A DNA stretch of 64,000 nucleotides from Mesorhabditis belari (Eukaryota; Nematoda; Chromadorea; Rhabditida; Rhabditidae), in NCBI GenBank assembly GCA_958450365.1, contig CAUEEP010000743.1, positions 4,208,001-4,272,000 on the forward strand, given 5' to 3'. Made by a program: the position numbers and the translations under genes. Under the pieces are notes generated by a model. The model saw only the letters and a list, made by a program, of their open reading frames with translations. It did no database searches and was not told the origin of the DNA. Below, piece by piece: positions 36,722-48,494 of this stretch; position 1 is the stretch's first letter; every line of letters starts with the position of its first letter.

Positions 36722-39700
36722 TTAATCGGTTTTAAATAAAGCTTGACTGATCTCAGAAAGCGCTGAATAGGTTCCAGTGGTGAATCCGATAATGGCAAAG
36801 AAAAGAAGGAGTCCATTTTTGAGCCACATCGTTGCGGTCAGCTCACCTTTTGCGTATAGAACCTAGAGGTGTTTTATAGTGTTAAGTTAAAGTCTATGCA
36901 TTACAATTTCCAGAGCAAGCTCAGACTATATGAGCTTTAAAGTACAGTACTTCTTAAAAACTACTTTTTTAAAGTACAGTACTTTAATTAAAAATTGAAA
37001 AGGTTAAGAAGCTGATAAGTGTTGTTAAAGATGTTCTTAAGAAACATCTTTAACAAGCTTCCTGGTCTTGGATCAAATTGAACATTGTGTAAAGCACTGT
37101 CTTACCAATAGTTCGATGATCGGTGGGAAGACTAAAGCCATCGAAGCCCCCGAAAAGGCTCCAATCAGCGAGATGAAAAGCGCCAAGTGAGGGATCGCTT
37201 CGGCTAAGATACCTAAAAATTACATTTTATTTCTTCGTTATTATCTACATGTACTCTTATTTTATGTCATGACTTACATGTACAGATCACTCCTCCAAAT
37301 CGTGCCGCATAGATGTAACGGGTTTGCTTGTGTGCCGGGATTTTTCTCGTCACCCATTTCTCGACTCTGAAAGTCTGTTAGTAGCCGAAAGATTGTTTTT
37401 TTGTTTACCTTTCCATTGGCACATAAAATTGAAGTGGATAGGAAATCATGATGCACAAAACGAACATAATTTTGATCGTTTGGTAGAATCTGTAATGTTT
37501 TTTTTTCTGGATTTAGTGCTAAAACTTTCAATCGAGGGTCAAATCCTTTCTGTTATTTATATTATTACTAAAGTTATTACTAAAGTTCGAGTGGTTCGGA
37601 TGGCTTGGATGCGGGTGGTTCAGGTGGGAAAAATTTTGGTGGTTACTAAAGTTCGGGTACGAGTGGTTGGAAAGTTTGGGTGATTGTTTATTTAGTTGCT
37701 TTTCATTTATTGCACGAAATATTTGCACTTAACAATCAATGTAGGTAGTTGATCAATTGTTGTTTAATTCATTCCGATAATTTTGCTCGACAAACAAATG
37801 GATAGTAGACATTGCACAATAGAGCTTTTGTTTGGAAAGTTGATTTCTATGCGCGTTTTTTGCTTTGTTTCTTGATTGATTTAAAAGTTTTAACACGTCT
37901 ATTTGATCTTTCAGCGTTTTTTGATTACTTTTTGCTTAACATGACTTCATTTCTAAGTAATTTTGCTTTGACAGCTCACCTACCAGGTATGTACAACTTT
38001 GGTTATTTTTTCAAAAAGTAAAACGTGACAAAATCAACCAACCACCCGAACTTTTCAACCACGCGAACCCGAAGTTTAGTAACCACCCGAACTTTTCACC
38101 ACTCTTCACCGGTTCCAATACGGTTCCTATTTTGATCTAATAATTCCAATACGGTTCTTTTTTGATCTAATAGGGTAGGATCCACCCGAACCCGAACTTT
38201 AGTAATTGCCCTTTCTGTCTCATTAGAAATTTCTAAAAAAATGTCAACATACGGTGTCATAGGTAAATTCAAAGTCGCTGTGTCTTTCACCGTCTCGCCT
38301 AGAGCCAAATAGCCATAGAATCCAGCCACTGAAACGATTTGATAATTTCTTGTGCCTCGATTTTTTTCTCTTACTTGTGAAAATGGCCAAAACGACCATG
38401 CAGGACGAGTTGAGCACTCCATTCCATCGAATAAAGGCCGCTGGCTGGGACATTCGGTTTTCGATTGGCATAATCTGAAAAAGTTTGATGCAAAGATACA
38501 ACTTCAAGTGCTTAAGTTCAAAACAAACCACTTCGATTATATAATGAGCAATCTGTGTTTTCTATACGATGCGCAAGTTACCGTAGACAGACCAAGCTTG
38601 GCTGAATATCTTTTGCAACTTTTTTTTTAACAAAAACTCTACTCATTTCTCTCTTGGCTTGCTGGTTTGCTCTGCTTTGACTACCTGTTTCGCCATTTAT
38701 GGCATCCTACTACAGGTTAATTTTTATTTATTTTGTTTAATTCAGCGAAACAGTGCTTTTTACGTCAGTCATTTTTCCTCTTTTTATGAAAAGCTCACTG
38801 AGCCGGCTAGTTGGTTTGTAAAGTTGAGTCTAAAGTGCTTTGTTGTTGCGGTAACGATTTAAATGTTGTGTCATTGTTTCTTTTCTTTGTTTTCTCACGA
38901 CAAATTTTTACTTTAGAATGCCCGATCTTGCTGGTTTCCGCGATCTTCTCGCAACAAAATGGAAACATGCGATGGAAAAACTTTCGGTGGCGCACTTTGT
39001 TTTTGTTTGGTTGTTGATGCCATTGATGTCACTGTAAGTTTACATCGTATTCTGTCAGTTACTGCTCTACGTGTAGATGGGTTCCAATTTATATTCTCTT
39101 CCAAACTCAGCTTTGGCCTACTGTTCCAGTCTATATGGCGTGGATGGTTTATGATTGGAAAACACCGCGTCGTGGTGGGCGAACCATGGTATTTTAATTC
39201 TCATAGCTTGTTGAGCTTTTTTGTTTAGAGTTGGTATCAGCGACTTGGAATGTGGAATCATTTCCGTGATTACTTTCCAATAAAGCTCGTCAAAACAGTT
39301 GATCTATCTCCAGACCGAAATTACATTATGGGGTGGGAATTTAAATTGTTTGCTGCAGTTGATTGATCTTTTAGTTCACATCCGCATGGAGTTCTTTGTG
39401 TTGGCGCCTTCAGCAATTTTCTAACAGCTTCAAGTAAATTCACCGGTTTGCTTCTTTGATCATTTCGGTATGAATTGTTCTCTATAGAGTTCTATCCCGG
39501 TTTGGACCCAACAATTTTGACGTTGGATGGTCAATTCAAGTTTCCTCTACGTCGAGAAATTGCGTTGGCAACTGGGGGCGTTTCTTCATCTCGTGATTCA
39601 TTGGAATGGCTTCTAAAGAATCCCGGAAAAGGACGAGCTGTTGCTGTGGTGGTAGATTTTTAATTCTTAATGATGATAATGAGAATAATGATACTTATGA

Positions 39701-41798
39701 CCATGTACTATAATAATTTAGGTTGGCGGAGCGGAAGAAGCCTTGGATGCTAGGCCTGGTTCAACACGTTTAAAGCTGTTGGGTCGATACGGATTTGTTC
39801 GCTATGCCATACAGTATCAGTAAGTTTATTTTTTAGTAATCTTTCATTTGCATCTTTAGTTGCTGCCTTGTGCCAGTTTTCAACTTTGGAGAAAACGATC
39901 TGTATTCTCAACAAGAAAATCAACAAGGGTCTCGCCTACGTTCCATTCAAGTTTGCAGTGAATACCTACTTGCTTTCACTTGGATTATTTAGGGCAAGAT
40001 CAAAAGTTGGTGTGGCTTTGCACCACCATTGCTTCATGGCTGTGGCCTTCTGGCACCTATGGGTCTTCTCCCTTTTCGTTCCCCGGTTACAACGCTCATT
40101 GGAAAGCCTATTTGTTGCAAGGTATCGTGACCATGTTTTAATATGTAGTAGTCTTGTTTTTTAGATTGATGGACACGAGTATGGAACTTTGCCAAGTGAA
40201 GAACTCGTGATAAAACAACATTCACTCTACATGCAAGGGCTCGTCGATCTTTTTGAAGCAAACAAAACACTTCATGGAAATTTTAAAGATGATGATCATT
40301 TGGAATTCGTTTAACGGTGTTTAGATTTTTTTTAAGGTTTTCTGTGTCATGCGTCTCATTGTCATTTTGGTAGTTTGTTAGTTTTTGTCCTTTTTCCATT
40401 TTTGACCTTAAAATAGCTATAAACTTAAGCTCAACAACTGGTTTCTGGAGTATTTAAGACTTACCGAATGAAAAAATAGAATGAGATTTTGGTAGATCCT
40501 TGTATTGATCCGTTAGCCTCTATGACCCTAACGAAATGCTATTTTGTGGTTCAGATGCGTTGTACATCTTTATATAAAACTAACCACTGCAACTCCCTCG
40601 AAAGCAAACATGACAGTTCCAAAGAATAGGGGCAGCTCGGTGAATTTCCCCATCCACGACACAGAGTTGATAGGCCTGAGATCTAAAAAATTGGAGGGTT
40701 TGAATGTTGTGTCTCGTTTGAGTACTTGTGAAGAAAAAGTAGAGGACGATGGCGACTGCAACCAAATAAACAACATTCGCTGCCATGGCAAATGGAGCCA
40801 AAACATTCAATCGTCGGATTGAACAGATTGCCTGGAATTGCATTATTACTAAAATTTGTAGAACTTCATTCACCAGCATTGGAATGAGCAAAATAAGCAT
40901 CCATACCGAGACCGGCAATTTTATATCAAGGTTTGCACGGAAAAACTGAAAATTTGTGTTTGGTGAAAATACATTGTTGACTTACGTCTTCGAGATTATC
41001 TGCCATGAAGACAAAATACACACAACAAAATCCCAATTGTGCTATAAACATGTTCACATTGACGAGTTGCCTGTAGAGTTTTGGATTAATGCCTGTTTTC
41101 GAAAGCTCACTTGAAGAAATATCCTCGATTCCGAATCCAATCGGGTCCCATCTCCACTGCTCCTCGCATCACATTTGCGTAATCTATCAAATCACGTCCA
41201 TTTCTGAAAATGTTTCTCTACTTTTATTCTTTTAACTTTTGAAAGGCTATACCTCGAGCAAACGAAATGCGCGGCGAAGACAACTTGTCGCATACAATAG
41301 AGACAAACAACACAAATGACGACGACGAGTACAAGACCGAGCATGAGACCCGAATGTTTAAAAGCGAGCGGAAGTGAAAGAAGACCCGTACCCAGCATAG
41401 CCTAGATTCTGCTTTTGGATTCAGTTTCTCGAGAATTCTAAACCTTAACCATGTGAATGAAAGCTTGTTCTGGCGTCAGCGATGAAGAACTTTGAGCTCG
41501 TTCCTGGAAAAAAAGTTTATTCATTAAATTTTGATGATATGGGTTAAATATTCTTCGAATTTTGCCGACTCACATGAAACAAATAGAGCTCTTCATCGTC
41601 GTTTCCGTCTTCTTGGCGACGATTCGTCACTCCAACCGCCATCACGTTCGTCGATCCGTCGGTAGCCTGAAATCGGTCGATTATTTAAAAATATTTGCCT
41701 CTATAAATTAATCAATTTTTTTTTTCTAAGCAACCAACCGGATTAGCTGACCCGTTTTGACTTTGTTCATGATAATATGTAGCCTCAGGCGTCTCCAT
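36722..41798 (-). CDS. SLC36-family proton-coupled amino acid transporter
   Basis: Fourteen exons on the minus strand: 41798-41739, 41666-41574, 41503-41444, 41401-41253, 41203-41111, 41070-40986, 40945-40726, 40682-40585, 38474-38375, 38328-38253, 37489-37409, 37366-37278, 37212-37106, 36862-36722, for 483 residues. Family blocks appear in order: MLGTGLLSLPLAFKHSGLML (first helix), AQLGFCCVYFVFMADN, a helix-rich centre, FFGTVMFAFEGVAV, MPIENRM, FYGYLALGE, SYPLQFYVPME, SLIGAFSGASMALVFPPIIE and GFTTGTYSAL. It is a multi-pass symporter of plasma or lysosomal membranes. The intron 38475-40584 contains the whole DGAT2-like gene on the other strand; both halves join in phase 0 at EGVAV/IMPIENRM. 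A 33-nt in-frame stretch in exon 7 (about 40819-40851) could be a tiny intron. Confidence 0.93.
37565..38215. mobile_element. Fold-back element in an SLC36 intron
   Basis: Short units such as TACTAAAGTTCGGGTACGAG on the left are matched by inverted CCACCCGAACTTTT units on the right (38045-38205), about 400 bp apart. Inside the SLC36 intron 37490-38252. Borders are approximate. Confidence 0.55.
38918..40314 (+). CDS. dgat-2: DGAT2/MOGAT-family acyltransferase nested in an SLC36 intron
   Basis: Exons 38918-39033, 39077-39188, 39229-39332, 39375-39445, 39488-39651, 39722-39819, 39860-39950, 39993-40121 and 40165-40314 give 344 residues, the usual length. The family acylates diacylglycerol or monoacylglycerol at the ER and lipid droplets. 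Visible features are hydrophobic N-terminal segments (AHFVFVWLLMPLMSLWVPIY), RNYIMGSHPHGVLCVGAF with the catalytic HPHG, VGGAEEALDARPGS, LVPVFNFGENDLYSQ, WCGFAPPLLHGCG and SPVTTLIGKPI, then EANKTLHG near the end. The ATG lies two bases after a TTTACTTTAG acceptor. All phases close. The gene is complete and antisense to its host transporter, so the two may interfere or share chromatin control. Which of the several nematode DGAT2 paralogues it matches cannot be told by eye. Confidence 0.95.
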
Positions 41799-42497
41799 TT
41801 GAAACTAGACAATCTGCAATTGGATCGATGTCTAATAAATGATGAATTCAAAGCCAGACCGGCAATTGTTTGCCGAGTTCGAACGTCTAAAAGTTCAAAG
41901 TTCTTTTATAGAAGTTCGTTGTGTTATTTTCTTTGGCTAAGTGGTTTCGCGATGTGAACGTCCTTTGTATGCCTGTGTTCAGTGGTGAATTGGGAATTGG
42001 GAATTGGTGAATTGGAAAAACAAGCGAAATTACGAAATATGTAAAACTATTCCCAATGAAATGAAAGCAAAACATTTTTTGTTCAATAAATACATTATAA
42101 ATATGTATCTAGCGATTGGAGACTATGTTTTCTTTCATCACAACAATTGCATGATATTTATCATTTTGACGTTCTCTTTTGACACTTATTCACGTGAAAT
42201 AAACAAAAAAACAAAAAAAAAAATATATTTCACAATGTGACCGATAAAAATCTATGAATAAGAGCTCTGGGAAAAATAATTTTTTTTTTCATACAAAAAG
42301 AAACAAAGAAACAAATGACACCCTGAAAATGTATATGGAATTTAGGGAAGATTTTAGCACATCTCTGGAGCATTTGAAGGGAAAATGCACGGGTTATGGG
42401 GTTAAACATTTAACATAAGCACCTGTACTTATCGAGGTCTTTCGAGAGTTATTTTGGATTTTAGATCTATTGAAACGAAGAAACAATTTCCTTTTGA
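41799..42497. other. Upstream of SLC36, downstream of STK32
   Basis: AT-rich sequence between the SLC36 start codon and the last STK32 exon, with both genes on the minus strand. It should contain the SLC36 promoter and the STK32 3' UTR. No gene recognised. Confidence 0.45.
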
Positions 42498-45400
42498 TTA
42501 AACGCTGTTCACAGGGCAGTCCTTTCTCGAGTACTCGATGAAAGATTTTGTGATCTCCAACAAAGCTGGATCCTGAAAATTTGAAAATATCTATTAAAAA
42601 TACCGTATTTTCTCTAATAGTAGTGAGCGTCGCCTAAATTCCTCGTAATCTCGAGAACCGCTTATCAGAACCTAGCGATGTGGGATCGGAAAATGTAGCT
42701 GACGATGAGATCTAGTGGGGGATTTGAGTGTTGAGTTTCTTGGGAAAGCTTGGAAACCGTAAAATAGTCATCAACTCGGCTCGGCGGGGTGCACTATAGC
42801 TCCAATCGATAGCTCCAATCGATTCGTCTACCCTGAATACCCCGGAAAATTTACAGCTCAAATATCTTTTTTTATAACACCAATAGTCAAGGACAGTGAA
42901 ATGCTGCCACTTATCCCTCTGACTCATCGCAGAAAGTTTTTCTTTGAAATTTCGAAATCTCTAAATACCGTATTTTCTCTAATAGTAGTGCACCATGAGC
43001 GTCGCCTAAATTCCTCGAAACCTCGAGAACCGCTTATCAGAACCTATCGATGTGGGGTCGGAAAATGTAGCTGACGATGAGATCTTGTGAGGGATTTGAG
43101 TGTTGAGCTTCTGGGAAAACTTTGGAAGCCGTAAATAGTCACCAACTCGGCTCGCCGGGGTGCACTACTATTAGAGAGAATACGGTATTCAAAGTTGGGA
43201 AATTGAACACATTTAGTTACCGTATTTTCTCTAATAGTAGTGCACCAAAAGCTTTGTCTAAATTCCTCGAAACCTCGAGAACCGCTTATCAGAACCTATC
43301 GATGTGGGGTCGGAAAATGTAGCTGACGATGAGATCTAGTGGGGGATTAGAGGGTTGAGCTTCTGTGAAAACTTTGAAACCGTAAAATAGTCATCAACTC
43401 GGCTCGCCGGGGTGCACTACTATTAGAGAAAATATGTTTTTTTTCTGGATTTCTCATGTTTTCGTATCTTTCTTTACTTGCCTTGTAAAGTTGTAAAGTC
43501 GTAAAGTGGTATGAAAGCTCATAGAATATTAATTTATTGGTTTAGCCGGAAAATCTTGTCCACCTTTTTGAAAATTTTCTTTTATAAATGCCGATTAGCC
43601 GACAAATGTGTGGCTTGCTTTAAATAAAAAAGATTAACTCTTTCATTTAGCTCATTTTTAGGCTCAAATTTGAGTCCACTTTGAAGCAAATCCGAACGGG
43701 AATTCTTGTTTTTTTTAATAACATTTCACTAAACCGTTTTCATTCTATGTTCATTGTATGATTACATAGAATGAATATACAATACAATAGATACAATAGA
43801 TAGATCACAATAGATCAATAGACATAGAATGAAAACGATTTGATGAAATGCGATGAAAATTTGTCTATCTGCTAAACTTCTCATTTTCTATCATTTGTCT
43901 TTTGACACTAAAAGAGGTTTCTGTGCCAAAAAACGTGCTCAAATCGAAACTTTAAAGTTTCATCGTTTTTAACTCTTCGACTTTACACCGTTAAAAGAAA
44001 TTAACTAAAGCGAGTTTTTGAGAATTTTTTAAAGGGCAATTTGTAGATTTCGATCGACACGAATAATGAATTACAAAACAACGAAGGAAATTTTTACCCT
44101 TATTTATCCCTATTATCCAAATGTTGTTAAGAAAAAAAAACCCATAATGATGGGAAAAAAGAACCAATTTTTCTGGTAGCCGGGATCGAACCTTTGACCC
44201 GCCGACTAGGAGACAAGACTCCTATCCGGTCGGCTACGACAGCTGTACAAGACTCCTATCCGGTCGGCTACGACGGCTGTACAAGACTCCTATCCGGTCG
44301 GCTACGACGGCTGTACAAGACTCCTATCCGGTCGGCTACGACGGCTGTACAAGACTCCTATCCGGTCGGCTACGACGGCTGTACAAGACTCCTATCCGGT
44401 CGGCTACGACGGCTGTACAAGACTCCTATCCGGTCGGCTACAACGGCTCTATTTGTAAATAAATAATAGGATTTTCTGATATAACAAACCATAAATCGAT
44501 TGGTTCATTATTCATTTCAAAAAGTGATCTTTAAATAAAGTGGACAAGACTTTCCGGCCAAGCTGATAGTTCAAAAATAAATGTAAACGAAAGGATTTTC
44601 ATGAAGTCCACACATTCACGACGATACGGTACAAATGACGATGATTTTAAGAACTTTTGTTATTTATTTTGCAGAAAGTTCTTGGTAACTTTGCACTAGT
44701 TTTCAAGAGGAGATTTAGGGCTATCGAATGACTATAATAGTTTCATTTATCTTTGAATTTACGTCAAATTCTCAATAAAACAAGTAGACTACGCGGCTTT
44801 ACGCTCAAAATACCAAAAAAATGTTTTAAATAAACCGTCACACTGTCCAGAGTCCTTTGTCGTCCATTTCTGCGTCGGTGAATCGGTGTCGATTCGACGA
44901 TTCGTTCCTGAAAACTCTTGAATAGACGAGAGGTTTCACTTGAGAACAACTCAAACACAAAGTTGAACATTCTATAGCAACAGTTATGGACTTGAATTAC
45001 TAAAATTCTAATAGAAGAGTTGGAACTAGGGGAGATCAAAAACTTGTGCACTATCGGCACTCCAACCCGCGACCTTTCGTTTACCGGGCAAACCTGCTAA
45101 CCACTACACCACAACGCACCTGATCTCCTTTACTCCAGAGAGAGTTAAGTGAAACCCCTATAGGAGCGCCGCATCGTCTCAAAGTTTACTCTCAAACAAA
45201 CGCTCATATCTTGACATCAGTACGTTTATTTCTGCGCGCTTTGGTAGCAAATTAAAGTAGAGAAGATGCGTGATTTTTTGAGATATAACACATATTTATT
45301 TTTCACGCTTTTATTAGAGTATTTACGGTAGTTTACTATTTTATCAGTTTTTCTCCAACCTCTAATTCATACATTGGATCACAGTTGAGGCCCTCTTTAC

Positions 45401-47621
45401 AGGGAACAAACACCGGTGCGGCTCGTCTAAACTTTTCAGTTTCTTCATAGTATTCATTTTTAAAACCTGCTGAACACCCAGGCGAAATCGATTCTTGCCG
45501 TGTATGGATGCATCTTGATACAAGCCAAATTATGCATTCTCCGTTGACTGAAATTCAACATTTCAAATGAAAAGTCCTAGTTTCTGGATTTCGGAAATTG
45601 AAAGTGAAACTGAACGGGTCAATGGAGAGAAGTTGTGAGAGAAATGAGAGAAGATCGGTTGGCCAATGAGCTGGATAGGCGACAGTGGTTTCTCGGAGAA
45701 TCAATAAAGCCTAGAGACATTGAATCAAAGTCAATCAAATCAAATCAATATGGAAACAAACTGAAAGCACACCTGCTCAGCGAGTTGAGCACCGCCGAGC
45801 TCGTAAGGAGTCCTACCGCGAAGCATCTCAAAGAAAGTCACTCCAAGCGACCACCAATCAACCCTTTCATCGTAACTGAATATTTTCTTAGAAAAATAGA
45901 TTTTCAGCTTTGAAACAAACCCTGGTATTAGCGTTAAAGAGCTTTCGAAAATCTCCGGTGCCATGTAAGGACGAGTGCCTTGATTTTAAAGAGTAATGTC
46001 TTTACAAGAGATTTCGCTTACCAGAGAATGAGGTCGCTTTCTCGCCGGAGATTAAATGAGTAGCCAAATTGAAATCGGTAAGATGCGCATGGCCTTGCTC
46101 ATCAAGTAGAATGTTTTCTGGCTTAATATCACTGAATTTGCGATGTATTCAGAAGTTTACAAAAGGCAAACCGATGAACAATGCCCTGCTCGTGAAGGTA
46201 TTCAATGGCTAGAGCCAATTCGCAAATGTAGAGTTTTGATCTGAGCGTTTTTTTTGTTGTTGCTGAAAATTTACCGCTTCGACTTACCGATCTTCAGCGA
46301 AACGACCCTGTTGATTTAAATGGAAACGAAGATCCCCACCGAGTAACAAGTCCGAAACCATGTACATGTAAGAGGCATCCTAGAGGAATCAGTTTGAACA
46401 TTTGATATTTGATTTTCTTTTCCATATCCGAATAATTTCTTTTTGATCTGTCTTCGCACTTAGGTGTTCCTATTTTGCGCAGATCACAACCTGCTTCCAC
46501 ATTTCTCTATCCCTTGCTATTGTCATCCAATGTTTCCTATCTTGTTTGTTTCTGGTTCGAAGTCTTCGACTTGCTTGTGCTGGTGGTGGTTGCACTCTAG
46601 CCATCCTTTCTCTGACCGTCTCTGCCACTCTTGTGCTCCACCTCGTTGCTGGTCTTCCGAGGGGCCTCTTCTGGTCTCGTGACAGCCACTCTGTTGCCGT
46701 ATCGTCCATCTGTTGTCTGTTCTTCTGGCTACGTGGCCGGCCCATCTGAGTCTTTTTCTCTCGATCACTTCCACTGGATCTCTGAGTTCCGAGAGCCGGC
46801 GCATATCCGTACTTCTTAGCCAAGTTATCCGGATAATATTTTATTGTTCTTGTATTTTGTATGGATTAGAATGTTATTAAACACTAGATCTGGGAAAATT
46901 CTAATCCGAATCTAATTTCACCTTTGTTTTCGGCTGTTTCTTGGTCGATTCTTTTGAAAGCCAAGTTATCTACATACTATAAATGTCGATTTCTAGTTGT
47001 AGACAAAAGAGCAATCGGCCAAGAAAACAAAAGTGGAATTAGGTTCAACTTGGAATTTTTTCTATGGCTCGTAGATACGTCAAAATTTCACTGGTGCTAG
47101 GATTTAAACTTTTGTTTTCTGAAAAAACGGAATTTTCTTCTAAAAACTCACTTGAAACGTGTACCAGAGATTGACGATAAATGGATGTGAAATCTTGGTG
47201 AGAATTCGGAGCTCACGAATCACATTCGGCGCTACGCCTTTCTCGATGCACCGTCGCTTGCTCATATACTTGAGAGCGTAGTAATTCTTGGAAATTCGAT
47301 CTTGCACAATGCACACCTAAAAATGTGCTTGATTTTCGAAGGAATTCTGCTTTTAAACCTTTCCAAAAGCTCCTCGACCAATGCTGCGAATCACGGAGAA
47401 ATTATCGATAGACGGAGGCGAGTTGTTGGTTTGGCGTCTCGAGCACAGACCTGAAATTTGACTTTGTTTTTTCGTATGAATTTGTTAGTTTTTTTTGAAT
47501 ATTTTGTATATTAATGCTTAGTTAATAACTGGTGCATTAGTGTGAAAAAAGAAAACGAAAAACTGCTTGAAGAAAAAAAAAACAAATGATAACAAAAAAA
47601 CAAATGATACAAACCGCCCAT
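42498..47621 (-). CDS. STK32/YANK-family Ser/Thr protein kinase
   Basis: Exons on the minus strand: 47621-47615, 47450-47359, 47316-47152, 46379-46288, 46240-46172, 46131-46022, 45978-45921, 45875-45773, 45710-45616, 45547-45467, 45426-45360, 44907-44836, 42572-42498, for 361 residues. It begins MGGLCSRR, a likely N-myristoylation signal with a nearby cysteine, as in vertebrate STK32. Kinase motifs are [17 protein letters not shown] (catalytic Lys), [20 protein letters not shown] (DFN in place of DFG, a mark of this subfamily), [10 protein letters not shown] and [20 protein letters not shown]. The tail has [17 protein letters not shown] then IHRRRNGR, matching [22 protein letters not shown] in STK32. 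The first coding exon is only 7 nt. The intron before the last exon is 2263 bp and filled with mobile elements. The last exon is assigned by phase and weak tail similarity. Confidence 0.92.
42601..43436. mobile_element. Cluster of three MITE family 2 copies in the last STK32 intron
   Basis: The copies lie at about 42601-42790 (right end degenerate), 42966-43187 and 43219-43436. Ends are TACCGTATTTTCTCTAATAG with complementary right ends GGGTGCACTACTATTAGAG. Bodies share AACCGCTTATCAGAACCTA and ATGTAGCTGACGATGAGATC. TA flanks fit a Tc1/mariner-type target. Further copies are at 51575-52053 and 63079-63437. Confidence 0.85.
44040..44510 (-). mobile_element. SINE-like unit with tandem tRNA-like 5' half (copy A)
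   Basis: Read on the minus strand, AACCAATCGATTTATGG-type sequence leads into seven 34-nt units containing GTAGCCGACCGGATAG, then a complete 62-nt tRNA-like head at 44237-44176. Its first seven bases GTAGCCG pair perfectly with its last seven CGGCTAC, and it contains the B-box-like GGTTCGATCCC. A tail follows with CCCATTATTATGGG-like hairpin bases and ends near a TTCATTATTCGTGTCGA block. The same organisation is in copy C at 50868-51290. Located in the last STK32 intron. Confidence 0.7.
45046..45119 (-). pseudogene. tRNA-like sequence in an STK32 intron
   Basis: On the minus strand 74 nt begin GTGCGTT and end AGTGCAC, seven pairs counting two G-U. An A-box-like TGTAGTGGTTAGC and anticodon-arm-like GTTTGCCCGGTAAAC follow. 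The T arm is damaged (GTTGGAG where GTTCGAN is expected) and the T stem pairs poorly. I consider it a tRNA pseudogene or SINE head. Confidence 0.4.
46470..46822 (-). pseudogene. 5'-truncated non-LTR retrotransposon tail in an STK32 intron
   Basis: On the minus strand, overlapping frames read [20 protein letters not shown], then [16 protein letters not shown], then [14 protein letters not shown]. The RWAGHVAR...GRPxTRW...AxDRxxW pattern is the C-terminal end of many LINE reverse transcriptase proteins (RTE/CR1-like). A frameshift separates the parts. It is a dead 5'-truncated insertion in the intron 46380-47151. Confidence 0.85.
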
Positions 47622-48490
47622 CCATCCGCGCCCAGTCCTCTCCAATGAGCACGTTGATTAATCTTTCACCATCTCATCATTCTAAAGTTAGATAAAAATA
47701 TTTTAGAAAGATTTAAAATTTTAAAACATTTAATCGAATTTTTTCTTTGAAAGTAGAGACCGAAGAAAATGGGAATTCAAAAAGGAAAGAAAACAAGAGT
47801 GAAAGAAAAGAAAGAAGGAAAGAAAGAAAGAAAGAAAGAAAGAAGGAAAGAAAGAAAGAAAGAAGGAAAGAAAGGAAGAAGGAAAGAAAGAAAAGAAGAC
47901 AGACTCGTCCCTTCAATTAGTACTACTGATGTTAGACAGCGGATATCAAAAGCCCATCAGTGACATTCAAAAATAAAAAGGATTTTAAAATTAGAAATAT
48001 TAAGCACGAAAGGAGGATGTTTATGTAAAAAAAGCAAAAAGGTAGAAAAGAGAAAAGTGGGAGCATTCATTGGAGGGAGGGGCTGGGAGGGAGGCCCGCG
48101 GCGGCTCCTCGCGAGGATAATGTGGCCGTCTCTCGCTGTGCTCGGCGAGTTTCCGATCCCTCTCCTCGCCTCTCTCTCTCTTCTTTCATTCTTTGTCTCT
48201 CTCGTTTCCCACCCCCGGCCTTTTCCTCCTTTTCTTTCATACTCTTTTTCCCCCTCCCGATGACTCGATTCTTGCTTTTAACACTCTTCGCCTCCATCAT
48301 CTCTTCATCTCACCCTTCGTGCGTCAAAACATTATACCTTCAATGGGTCTTCATCCCCTTTCTCCCCCATTCCTTCAATCGAGCAAATGCATCACTGAAA
48401 TTTGATTTATTGCCTACATTCCAGGCTATAGCGCTGTTTGCTCGTTTTTCTCGATTAGTAACAAAGGAAGACGATTGAAAAGGAAAAGAT
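47622..48490. other. Upstream region of STK32 with GAAA microsatellite and GC-rich patch
   Basis: A GAAA/GGAA tract occupies 47790-47900. The patch 48060-48260 is unusually GC-rich for this window and pyrimidine-rich. These are candidate promoter sequences for STK32, but no defined site is seen. Lysine-rich or serine-rich frames across them are artefacts of low complexity. Confidence 0.5.
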
Positions 48491-48494
48491 TATC

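Noticed and set aside
36722..41798. Reading the transporter as two separate genes on either side of the acyltransferase
   Set aside because: The two halves are complementary parts of one SLC36 protein, with matching phase and the conserved join FEGVAV/MPIENRM.
44194..44466. Frame of about 90 codons with repeated [18 protein letters not shown] peptide
   Set aside because: It is a translation of the 34-nt SINE-like array; the same appears at 50910-51191 on the other strand. Not a protein.
45046..45119. Functional tRNA gene
   Set aside because: The T loop lacks the TTC core and its stem does not pair; the anticodon loop lacks the usual T33. The sequences at 4013 and 53669 fail in similar ways.
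47769..47963. Lysine/glutamate-rich frame
   Set aside because: It is a translation of a GAAA/GGAA microsatellite.
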